Shown here: in pieces, positions 46,506-53,105 of the stretch | Numbering within the stretch: the stretch's first letter is position 1 | How the letters are laid out: every line of letters begins with the position of its first letter | NCBI RefSeq assembly: GCF_002283365.1 | Contig: NZ_MQWD01000001.1 | Span: 4,286,992 to 4,350,991, forward strand | DNA: 64,000 nt | Reading direction: 5' to 3' | Origin: Rubrivirga marina | Lineage (GTDB): Bacteria; Bacteroidota; Rhodothermia; Rhodothermales; Rubricoccaceae | Position numbers and translations under genes: made by a program | Notes under the pieces: generated by a model | What the model was told of the DNA's origin: nothing | What the model saw: the letters and a program-made list of their open reading frames with translations, nothing else | Databases searched by the model: none

Positions 46506-47681
46506 CTACGCGTCGGCCAGCGGGAGCACGGCGGTCACGGTCGTCCCTTGGTGGGGCACCGAGTCGACCTCGAGTTGGCCGCCGGCCAGGCCGAGGCGGT
46601 GGCGGAGCTCGCTCAGGCCCAGGCCGGTCGCGTCCGCGGAGTCGTGGTCGTCGAACCCCTCGCCCTCGTCGCGGACCGAGAGGTGGCAGCCCTCCGCGTC
46701 GCACCACGCCCGGACCCACGCCTCCCCGGTCCCGGCGTGCTTGACGACGTTGAACAGGAGCTCGCGGGCGACGCGCGTAAGCAGCGACCGGACTCCGTGC
46801 GACGGCATCGTCCCGGCCGACGTCACGTCGAGGTGGACGGTCAGGCCGTAGCGCTGGCGGGCGTAGTCCGCGACCCAGCCGAGCGCGGCGCCGACGCCGT
46901 CGTCGAAGAGCGACGGCGGGTGGAGCTCGGTGGCGAGCAGGCGCGTCTGGTTGATGGCCTCGTCGACGTAGCCCTCGACGCGGTCGCCGAGGCCGTCGGC
47001 CCCGCCGGCCGCCCGCGACAGGAGGTCGACGTGGATCTTGAGGCCGTAGAGCGTCTGCTGGACGTCGTCGTGGAGCAGCTGGGCGACCCGCTCGCGCTCT
47101 CGGAGCTCGGCCTCGGAGAGCGACCGGGCGAGAGACTCGACCTGATGGGCGCGGTCCCGGAGCGCGGCCGTCTGCTCGTCCACGCGGTCTTGGAGCTCGG
47201 CGTTGAACCGCTGGACGCGGTCGAGGAGGTCGCGCACGCGGAGCTGCTGGCGGCGGGCCTCGACGGCGAGCCGGACGACCGACCGGAACGCGACCGGCTG
47301 GATCGGCCGCTCGAGCACGGTCACATGCCGGCGCCCGCCCAGCAGGCCGGTCAGCCCGAGGTAGTCGCCGGCGCTCCACCCCGCGTCGACGAACAGGACG
47401 AACGGGAGCTCGGACCAGTCGGGCTCGCCGGCCAGGGCCTCGGCGAGCACCTCGATGCCGGGCAGCGAGAGCGCCTCGCCCGTCAGCACGACGGCGCCCG
47501 CGTCGGGCCGGCCGACGGACGTGCAGAGGCCGGGCGCGTCGGGCAGCGACACGACCTCGAGGTCGTCGTCGGTCAGCACGCGCCCCACGAGCTCCGCGTC
47601 GCGGCCGACCGGGGTAAGGACGAGGGCCGCCAGCCGCTGGGCCGGCGTCGTGCCGTTGCTAAGTGATGCGAGGGGCCCCAT
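46506..47681 (-). CDS. Sensor histidine kinase with pseudo-receiver input
   Basis: 391 residues, cytoplasmic. Residues 15-145 form a receiver-like domain without the phospho-acceptor Asp set (RPDAGAVVLTGEALSLPG; RRHVTVLERPIQPVAF), a common input module. A coiled coil (about 150-200) leads to a HisKA_3-type site, REREVAQ-like RERERVAQLLHDDVQQTL with His near 203. The ATPase domain has RELLFNVVKHA near 293, VRDEGEGFDDHDS near 332 and GLGLSELRHRLGLAGG near 350. No response regulator is adjacent. It follows the KaiC-like gene by 74 bases on the same strand, so they are likely co-transcribed. Confidence 0.87.
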   Translation of the reverse strand: MGPLASLSNGTTPAQRLAALVLTPVGRDAELVGRVLTDDDLEVVSLPDAPGLCTSVGRPDAGAVVLTGEALSLPGIEVLAEALAGEPDWSELPFVLFVDAGWSAGDYLGLTGLLGGRRHVTVLERPIQPVAFRSVVRLAVEARRQQLRVRDLLDRVQRFNAELQDRVDEQTAALRDRAHQVESLARSLSEAELRERERVAQLLHDDVQQTLYGLKIHVDLLSRAAGGADGLGDRVEGYVDEAINQTRLLATELHPPSLFDDGVGAALGWVADYARQRYGLTVHLDVTSAGTMPSHGVRSLLTRVARELLFNVVKHAGTGEAWVRAWCDAEGCHLSVRDEGEGFDDHDSADATGLGLSELRHRLGLAGGQLEVDSVPHQGTTVTAVLPLADA

Positions 47682-47755
47682 TAACCGTCAAGAACGCCGG
47701 GCCCAAGTGGGAGATGCGCTCGGGCACCCTGAACCCCGAGTGAGGGAATCCCCCG

Positions 47756-49240
47756 CTAGAGAGACGTCCCGTCCACGAAGGCCGCGAGGCCGGTCAGGAC
47801 GCCCTGGTAGTCGGTGATCGCGTCGCCGACGGCCATCCCGTCGTCGCTCATCACGAACTGGCGGACGCGCCGGTCGTGCCCGCCGCGCCGCCGCTTGACC
47901 ACGGCGATGGCCTTGCGGATCTCGCCGCGAGCCTCGTAGTGCTGGAGCAGGAGGACCGTGTCGGCGACGTAGCTGATGTCGATCTGGGGCGCCGTCGCGT
48001 CACCGAGAAGCCCGTGCTCGGGGACCGTCAGGAGCGTGACGACGCCTCGCCCGCCGAGGTAGGCCAGGAGGTCGTGGAGCTGGCTCGCTGCGCGGTCGGC
48101 GCCGGGGCAGGCGTGCGTGAAGCCCGTCAGGCTGTCGATGACGACGAGCCGGACGCCCGCCTCGACGTCACGGTGGACGCGGTCGATGAACCGGCCGGTG
48201 GTCATGATCGAGGCGCTGAGCTCCTGGACCTGGAGCACGTCCCCCATCGACCGGAGGTCGTACCCCAGGCCCTCCATCCGGTCGAGGAGCGTCCGCTTCC
48301 GCTCGTCGAAGGTGTAGATCGCCGCCGGCGCCCCGCCCTCGGCGGCGGCCACGGCGTAGGAGGCCGCCAGCGACGACTTGCCGGTCCCCGAGACGCCGAC
48401 GACGACGCACGACGCGCCGGGGTCGAGCCCCCCGTCCAGCATCGCGTCGAGGCCGTCGATCCGGCTCGACCGCGAGGCCCCCACCTCGCCCGCCTCGGCC
48501 CGTTCGTCGGCGCCCTCGTCCTTCAGCCGCATCGTGAGGCTCGGGTACACCTCGAGCCCGCCGTGCAGGATCCGGAAGTCGTGGTACCCCGTCGGGTGGT
48601 CGACGCCGCGGATCTTGGGGATCTGGAGCCGGCGGTAGACCTGCCCGTACTGGGGCGCGTCGCGCTCGAGCCGGACGACGCCGTGCATGATCGAGTACAC
48701 CGCGCTGTCGCCGTCGCTGGCGCTGTAGTCGTCGAGGAGGAGCGTGGTCACGTCACGCTGGCCGAGCGCGTGCTTGAGCGCGAGGAACCGGCGGCGGCTC
48801 CGGAGCCCGTCGCCCGACAGCAGGCGGAGCTCGGCGGCCGAGTCGAGGACGAGCCGGGCCGGCCGGACCGACCCGACGGCGCCCAGGACGGTGTCCATCA
48901 GGTCCACGAGGTCGACGTCGCCGGCGGGGAAGAGCGTGTGGTCGGAGGCGTGGAGGTCGAGCCCGCCGGACTCCACGTCGAGCACGTCGACGCCCTCGAG
49001 GTCCCACCCGTGCGAGTCGGCGATGGCGAGGAGCTCGTCGCGACGCTGCGACAGCGTGACGTACAGGACGCGCTCGCCCGCCTCGACGGCGGCGCGGCAG
49101 AAGTGGAGCGCGAACGTGGTCTTGCCGGTCCCGGGTCGACCTTCGAGGAGGTACATCCGCCCGGCAGGAAAGCCACCGCCGAGCAGCACGTCGAACCCCG
49201 GAACGCCGGACGAAACACGAGAGGACACGGTCGGGGTCAC
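47756..49240 (-). CDS. KaiC-like double-domain RecA-type ATPase
   Basis: 494 residues, two KaiC domains. The first has Walker A LEGRPGTGKTT near 32, but its catalytic glutamates are replaced (VTLSQRRDE near 61). The second has VVGVSGTGKSS near 280 and TFDERKR near 310 with the acidic pair as Asp-Glu. At the autophosphorylation site the protein reads DISYVADT, so the Ser431 equivalent is kept (Ser423) and Thr432 is Tyr. No kaiA or kaiB is present. GTG 49240 was chosen: a TATACTCC box lies just upstream at 49267-49274. Probably a signalling ATPase working with the kinase downstream rather than a full clock. Confidence 0.87.
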   Translation of the reverse strand: MTPTVSSRVSSGVPGFDVLLGGGFPAGRMYLLEGRPGTGKTTFALHFCRAAVEAGERVLYVTLSQRRDELLAIADSHGWDLEGVDVLDVESGGLDLHASDHTLFPAGDVDLVDLMDTVLGAVGSVRPARLVLDSAAELRLLSGDGLRSRRRFLALKHALGQRDVTTLLLDDYSASDGDSAVYSIMHGVVRLERDAPQYGQVYRRLQIPKIRGVDHPTGYHDFRILHGGLEVYPSLTMRLKDEGADERAEAGEVGASRSSRIDGLDAMLDGGLDPGASCVVVGVSGTGKSSLAASYAVAAAEGGAPAAIYTFDERKRTLLDRMEGLGYDLRSMGDVLQVQELSASIMTTGRFIDRVHRDVEAGVRLVVIDSLTGFTHACPGADRAASQLHDLLAYLGGRGVVTLLTVPEHGLLGDATAPQIDISYVADTVLLLQHYEARGEIRKAIAVVKRRRGGHDRRVRQFVMSDDGMAVGDAITDYQGVLTGLAAFVDGTSL

Positions 49241-49266
49241 GGGCCAGGGTGAACGGGATCGGCCCG

Positions 49267-49274
49267 GGAGTATA
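49267..49274 (-). promoter_or_regulatory. putative -10 box (TATACTCC) for the KaiC-like gene
   Basis: TATACTCC on the minus strand lies 26 bases upstream of GTG 49240 in the 97-base gap after the serine hydrolase gene. Confidence 0.4.
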
Positions 49275-49337
49275 CCAGGCGCACACATATCGGCGCACGC
49301 CCGGTTCCCTTTCCGTCTCGCCGTTAGCCTTCGCGCA

Positions 49338-50606
49338 TCAGCTTCCACGCGCACGGAACGCCCCGTACACGGCCTCGCGGACCCCGTGGTGGAGCCCGAC
49401 GCCGTCGAACGGCATGAGCTGGACGAAGAGGACCGCCGTGAGCTCGTTCACCGGGTCCACCCAGAACAGCGTGCTCGCCGCGCCGTCCCAGAAGAACTCG
49501 CCGACCGTCCCCGGATTCTCGTCGGCGGAGGCCGGGGGCCGGACACGAACCGCAAAATCGATCCCGAACCCGACCTGTCCCTTGCTGGGCAGCCACATGC
49601 GCTGGGTCACGGCGTCGTCCAGGTGGCTCGTCGCCATAAGACGGACGGTCTCGGGCTGGAGGATCCGGACGCCGTCGAGCACGCCGCCGTTCAGCAGCAT
49701 CTGCGCGAAGCGCGAGTAGTCGTCGAGGGTCGACGTGAGCCCCCAGCCGCCGGGCGTCAACGGCCACGCCTGTGTGTTGAACACGTCGATGCCGTCGATG
49801 GGCGAGAGCGCGCCGTCGTCGCCGCGGCGATAGACGGCGGCCATCCGGTCCCGGTCGGCCTCGGGGACGACGTAGCGGGTCTCGCTCATCCCGAGCGGGG
49901 CCAGCACGTGCTCGCGGACGTACTCGGCGTACGGCTGCCCGGAGATCCGCTCGACCAGAAACGCCTGGAGGTCGACCGACGGCCCGTAAGCCCACTGCTC
50001 GCCGGGGTGGAACCCGAGCGGGACGCTCGCGAACTGGCGGGCCATGGTCTCGAGCGTGTTCTCGCGGTTCATCGGGTCGGCCTCGCGGAGCATCGCCGCC
50101 AGGGCCTCGTGCCCGCCGTCGGCGCCGATGCCAGCCGTGTGCCGCGTGAGGTCGCGGATGGTGACCGGCCGGCGCGGCGCCTCGAGGATCGGCTGGCCGT
50201 CGGCGTCCACGCCCGCGTAGACCACGACGTCGGCGAACTCCGGGGCGTAGTCGGCGAGCGGGTCGTCGAGGTCGAAGGCGCCGGCCTCCCACAGCGTCAT
50301 CAGCGCGACGCCGGTGACGGGCTTCGTCATCGAGTAGACCTGGACGATGGCGTTGCGGGTCATCGGCACGTCCGCCTCGCGGTCGGCGTGGCCGTAGGCG
50401 CCGACATAGGCCTCCTCTCCCCGCTCTAGGACGAGGGCCGAGACGCCCACCACGTCGCCCCGCTCGACGAACCCGGCCAGCGTGGCGTCGAGGCGGGCCA
50501 CCGCGGCCTCGTCGACCACGCGCGGGAGGTCGGGCGCCCTGGGTTGCGCGCGGGCGGAGGCGACGAGGAGGAGCGCAGCGACGATCGCCGACGGGATGCG
50601 GAGCAT
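49338..50606 (-). CDS. Class C beta-lactamase-like serine hydrolase, secreted
   Basis: 422 residues with a signal peptide (MLRIPSAIVAALLLVASARA). The SxxK motif is VYSMTKPVTGV with Ser92 and Lys95. The second motif is WAYGPSVDLQAFLVERISG near 208 with its Tyr. GEFFWDGAASTLFWVDP near 375 stands where the KTG-like box lies. This is the widespread esterase/D-aminopeptidase-type branch rather than a proven antibiotic-resistance enzyme. A TATTCTGG-like box lies upstream. It is followed on the same strand by the KaiC-like gene, with no functional link evident. Confidence 0.85.
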   Translation of the reverse strand: MLRIPSAIVAALLLVASARAQPRAPDLPRVVDEAAVARLDATLAGFVERGDVVGVSALVLERGEEAYVGAYGHADREADVPMTRNAIVQVYSMTKPVTGVALMTLWEAGAFDLDDPLADYAPEFADVVVYAGVDADGQPILEAPRRPVTIRDLTRHTAGIGADGGHEALAAMLREADPMNRENTLETMARQFASVPLGFHPGEQWAYGPSVDLQAFLVERISGQPYAEYVREHVLAPLGMSETRYVVPEADRDRMAAVYRRGDDGALSPIDGIDVFNTQAWPLTPGGWGLTSTLDDYSRFAQMLLNGGVLDGVRILQPETVRLMATSHLDDAVTQRMWLPSKGQVGFGIDFAVRVRPPASADENPGTVGEFFWDGAASTLFWVDPVNELTAVLFVQLMPFDGVGLHHGVREAVYGAFRARGS

Positions 50607-50684
50607 GGGTGGTGGGGCTGTACCGTCCAGAATAGCGCCTCCAACCCGCTCCGCCGTGGCACCCGTGTGCACGTCGCTCGCGAC

Positions 50685-50984
50685 TCAGGGCAGCTCCGCT
50701 CTCCCCCGCAGGTCCCGCCACGACGGGTTCGCGGCGTTGACGAGCGCCACCTTCTTGCTCCGCCGCCAGCCCTTCAGCTGCTTCTCCCGCGCGATGCCAT
50801 CGCGCGCCTCCGGGTACGACTCGACGTAGATGAGCCGGTCGAGCGCATAGCGCCCCGTGAACCGCTCGTCCCCGCTGGCCACGTGCTCCGCCAGCCGCCG
50901 CTCCAGATTGTTCGTCACTCCAACGTACAGCGTCCCCGAGCGGTTGGTGAGCATGTAGACCCAGTACGTGCGCGCCGCTCCCAT
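50685..50984 (-). CDS. GIY-YIG nuclease-superfamily protein
   Basis: 99 residues, the length of stand-alone GIY-YIG proteins of the UPF0213 type. TYWVYMLTNRSGTLYVGVTN carries the VYM and YVG halves of the GIY-YIG motif. Downstream are RRLAEH, YVESYPEARDGIAREKQLKGW with the conserved Glu, and a final NPSWRDL. Members occur widely beside intergenic repeats and mobile elements. Nuclease activity is likely but unproven. ATG 50984 was preferred to an in-frame upstream ATG because the family begins here. Confidence 0.85.
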   Translation of the reverse strand: MGAARTYWVYMLTNRSGTLYVGVTNNLERRLAEHVASGDERFTGRYALDRLIYVESYPEARDGIAREKQLKGWRRSKKVALVNAANPSWRDLRGRAELP

Positions 50985-51029
50985 ACCGCACGATAGCGTG
51001 CCGCCATCATCCAGCACCCTCCCCTCCCC

Positions 51030-51170
51030 GTGTCATCCTGAGCGAGCGGAGCGAGTCGAAGGATCTTTTGGTGCGATGAGGTCTCTCGCTGACACAGAGA
51101 GGGCGGTCCGTGCGTGGTGCTCGCCAGAGATCCTTCGACTCCGGGCTGCGTCCTCCGCTCAGGATGACAC
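51030..51170. repeat. mobile-type inverted repeat (GTGTCATCCTGAGC family), copy 2
   Basis: A 141-base imperfect palindrome. It starts GTGTCATCCTGAGCG with AGTCGAAGGATCT inside, and ends AGATCCTTCGACT with CGCTCAGGATGACAC. It can fold as one long hairpin and has no gene. A shorter relative lies at 28104-28189. It sits just upstream of the GIY-YIG gene. Confidence 0.8.
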
Positions 51171-51215
51171 GTCTGAAGCGCCGCGCGGGCGGACGTGGCG
51201 ACGCCCCGGGTCCCT

Positions 51216-51235
51216 CCGCCTCGACGCCGAGGCGG
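51216..51235. repeat. CCGCCTCGA-CG-CCGAGGCGG palindrome
   Basis: One-mismatch copy 7 bases beyond the hicB stop, between hicB and the mobile-type repeat. Confidence 0.7.
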
Positions 51236-51241
51236 ACGGGG

Positions 51242-51466
51242 TCAGGCGAACTGGAGCCGGCGGCCCTTCGGCGTTGGGATCTCGCGGCCCAGTTCCCGCG
51301 CCGTCTCGATCCACTCTCGCATGATGACCTGCACGGTCTCCATTACCTCCGTGTACGTCTCCCCATCGGCCATGCACCCGGGTAGTTCCGGGACCTCGGC
51401 AAGATATGCCTCGTCCTCGTCGCTCCAGTAGACGATGACTTCGTAGCGGAGGTCAGGGGTTTCCAT
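51242..51466 (-). CDS. hicB: HicB-type antitoxin
   Basis: 74 residues forming the partial RNase-H-like domain of HicB antitoxins: YEVIVYWSDEDEAYLAEVPE followed by LPGCMADGETYTEVMETVQV is the family signature. No separate DNA-binding domain is present, so it is the short form. ATG 51466 overlaps the end of hicA by 14 bases, the usual toxin-first arrangement of hicAB. It neutralises HicA. A longer start at 51490 is possible but would lengthen the overlap. Confidence 0.88.
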   Translation of the reverse strand: METPDLRYEVIVYWSDEDEAYLAEVPELPGCMADGETYTEVMETVQVIMREWIETARELGREIPTPKGRRLQFA

Positions 51467-51713
51467 CGGGAACGAGGCGATAGGCGACAAGCAGAGTCCG
51501 GACCTGCTTCACTTGGTACGACTTGGCAGCAGTGCCCTTCGGCTGGAGATTCAAGATCTCTGGAACACCAGGGTAGCTGAATATATGATGGCTCCCCTTG
51601 ACCCTCTCCTCGAACCCGAGCCGGAGGAGGATGCGGCGCACCTCCTCGAACGAGAAGCTAGCGTCTGATGTACCACGGAGGAGGCGTTCGAGAGCTTTTG
51701 CTGCCTTGGACAT
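51453..51713 (-). CDS. hicA: HicA-type mRNA interferase toxin
   Basis: 86 residues with the dsRBD-like HicA fold. FEEVRRILLRLGFEERVKG precedes the catalytic His in GSHHIFSYPG (His42/43), followed by NLQPKGTAAKSYQVKQVRTLL. Length is typical. It cleaves mRNA when freed from HicB. The palindrome TGGTTGCAACCA at 51751-51762 lies 38 bases upstream and could be the autoregulatory operator. The pair sits next to mobile-type repeats and an IS, as toxin-antitoxin systems often do. Confidence 0.88.
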   Translation of the reverse strand: MSKAAKALERLLRGTSDASFSFEEVRRILLRLGFEERVKGSHHIFSYPGVPEILNLQPKGTAAKSYQVKQVRTLLVAYRLVPDGNP

Positions 51714-51750
51714 GGCACGAGCCGGAGTGTGGGTAAAGGTGGAAAACGAT

Positions 51751-51762
51751 TGGTTGCAACCA
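51751..51762. promoter_or_regulatory. 12-bp perfect palindrome TGGTTGCAACCA, candidate hicAB operator
   Basis: It is 38 bases upstream of hicA. It shares the core GTTGCAAC with TTGTTGCAACAA at 6100-6111. HicB-like regulators often bind palindromes in their own promoters; here that is inferred. Confidence 0.4.
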
Positions 51763-51837
51763 CCGCCCCGGCATCCCTACCATGAGGTCCCCACCTCGGT
51801 AGCGATCGGTCCGGAAGCGGACGGTCGCGTCGAACTT

Positions 51838-51875
51838 CCACCCCGTTGCGACTCATCGCGGCGGGGTGGTTTTTA
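51838..51875 (+). terminator. orphan rho-independent terminator
   Basis: CCACCCCG (51838-51845) pairs with CGGGGTGG (51862-51869), followed by TTTTT. No plus-strand gene precedes it within about 800 bases, so a small RNA or a lost gene is possible. Confidence 0.55.
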
Positions 51876-51899
51876 GGTTCGCGCTTCACGGCGACGGTA

Positions 51900-51967
51900 G
51901 CAACCGTCATCCGTCCACGGCTTATCCACAGCGTGGGTGAATCGGCCTCTCCCGCCTCGGTCGCCCC
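51900..51967. repeat. 68-bp direct repeat with DnaA box, copy 1
   Basis: It matches 56316-56383 at 65 of 68 bases. It contains the perfect DnaA box TTATCCACA at 51922-51930, inside a CCACGG...CGTGG near-palindrome, and ends in the half-palindrome CCCGCCTCGG. It lies beyond the 3' end of nrdJ, on the far side of the IS. Confidence 0.8.
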
Positions 51968-52073
51968 CTCAGCGCGCCCGGGCGGCCCGAGTCGCTCCGT
52001 CCTCTATCTCCAGAGGCACTCGGATAATGGTTCCTCCTCTTTGTGCTCTCCCAGCGCTCGCAGGAGCCACTTA

Positions 52074-53007
52074 GGACCTATCCGAAAAGGTAGTCGTCGG
52101 CTGAGATCGGGCATCGGCGCCAGACGATCACGGCACACGCCAGGTGGAGCAAGGCCGCGAAGTTCTCGGCCTTCTTCTCCCACCGGATTAGCAGCCGCCG
52201 GAACCGGTTGAGCCACGAGTGCGCCGCCTCGACGACCCATCGTCGTGCCCGGTACCCCGGCATCTTCAGCGCCAGCTTCTCGTCGCCTCGGCTCAGGATG
52301 TGGGTGACGTACCCCGATGCGCTCAGCGCCGAGCGGACCGAATCGAAGTCGTACCCCTTGTCGGCGCACAGGTGCTGCTCGGCCTCGAACGACACGACGG
52401 CCATCGAGTCGAGCACGGGCTCGACCTGCGTCATGTCGTTGCGGTTGGCGCCGGTCACGACGAGCCCGACCGGGAGCCCGTGGCCTTCGGTGAGCAGGTG
52501 GCGCTTGGTGCCCGACTTGCCGCGATCCGTCGGGTTGGGGCCGGTCGCCGCGCCCCCGAGCGGCGCCTTCGTCGTCGCCCCGTCGATCGCTTGCCACGTC
52601 CAGTCGAGCCCGACGGAGGCGTCGAACTCGACGAGTCCCGTCGCCCAGAGGTGAGCGAAGACGTCGGCCTCGGCCCACTCCTGGAACCGGTCGTGGACGG
52701 TCGAGGCCGCCCCGAGACACCGTGGCAGCGCCTTCCACTGGATGCCGGTGGTGAGCACGTAGAAGATCGCGGCGAAGACCTCGCGGTCGGGCTTCCGGGG
52801 TCGGCCTCCACCGGGTGGCTCGGGGAGCAGCGGCTCGACGGCGGCCCAGAGTTCGGGGGGCGGCAGGAAGCGGGCGTCGATCTCAGACTCGAAGTCGGGC
52901 GCGCTAGCTTGAGCGCGTGCGGGCGTCGCGGGCACGTCGGGCGTGAGGAGAGGTAAGAGTCCCTCAAGCTAGACGGCCGGGCGCCCGCACCCTTTTCGGA
53001 TAGGTCC
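52074..53007 (-). mobile_element. IS5-family insertion sequence (IS427-like), intact
   Basis: A 934-base element. Its terminal inverted repeats GGACCTATCCGAAAAGG (52074-52090 and inverted at 52991-53007) are perfect over 17 bp. TTA is duplicated on both sides (52071-52073 and 53008-53010), consistent with the TNA target of this group. One complete transposase gene (52078-52935) fills it. The perfect ends, clean target duplication and unbroken gene suggest a recent insertion. It sits between the nrdJ 3' end and the first DnaA-box module. Confidence 0.92.
52078..52935 (-). CDS. IS5-family DDE transposase
   Basis: 285 residues in one frame, with an N-terminal DUF4096-like helical domain (FLPPPELWAAVEPLLPEP; REVFAAIFYVLTTGIQWKAL) and a DDE domain. 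The catalytic acids are the Asp in QAIDGATTKAPLGG near 117, the Asp in HLCADKGYDFDSVR near 192 and the Glu in RRWVVEAAHSWLNRFRRLL near 235. In the related IS427 group the gene is often split by a frameshift; here it is continuous. The start is GTG 52935 and a TAGCTTGA box lies upstream at the right end of the IS. Confidence 0.92.
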   Translation of the reverse strand: MPATPARAQASAPDFESEIDARFLPPPELWAAVEPLLPEPPGGGRPRKPDREVFAAIFYVLTTGIQWKALPRCLGAASTVHDRFQEWAEADVFAHLWATGLVEFDASVGLDWTWQAIDGATTKAPLGGAATGPNPTDRGKSGTKRHLLTEGHGLPVGLVVTGANRNDMTQVEPVLDSMAVVSFEAEQHLCADKGYDFDSVRSALSASGYVTHILSRGDEKLALKMPGYRARRWVVEAAHSWLNRFRRLLIRWEKKAENFAALLHLACAVIVWRRCPISADDYLFG

Positions 53008-53026
53008 TTAGGCTACATCGCAGCGC

Positions 53027-53063
53027 AAGAAGAAACGCCCCCGGCTCCAAAGAACCGGGGGCG
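53027..53063 (-). terminator. rho-independent terminator of nrdJ
   Basis: On the minus strand CGCCCCCGG and CCGGGGGCG form a 9-bp stem (53036-53044 / 53055-53063) followed by TTTCTTCTT. It lies 42 bases past the nrdJ stop. Confidence 0.8.
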
Positions 53064-53089
53064 CCCGCCTCGGCACAGTCACCGAGGCA
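53063..53089. repeat. palindrome-family copy with longer loop (GCCTCGG...CCGAGGC)
   Basis: Arms GCCTCGG and CCGAGGC flank a widened loop (CACAGTCA). It overlaps the end of the nrdJ terminator and lies just past the nrdJ stop. Confidence 0.6.
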
Positions 53090-53105
53090 GCCAAAGCCGG
53101 AGGGA

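Larger units (their letters stand above)
51714..52073. other. 360-base gap between hicA and the IS element
   Basis: No gene is supported here. It holds the hicA upstream palindrome, an orphan rho-independent terminator (51838-51875), the DnaA-box module (51900-51967) and a degenerate continuation before the IS left end at 52074. The terminator has no obvious gene upstream. Confidence 0.6.

Noticed and set aside
51714-51840. tRNA-like segment near the hicA upstream region
   Set aside because: GTCGCGTCGAACTTCC superficially resembles a T arm, but no acceptor stem or anticodon arm pairs with it.
51712-51876. Small plus-strand frame ending at the orphan terminator
   Set aside because: The peptide is low-complexity, antisense to the hicA control region and its stop falls in the T-tract; an RNA is more likely than a protein.
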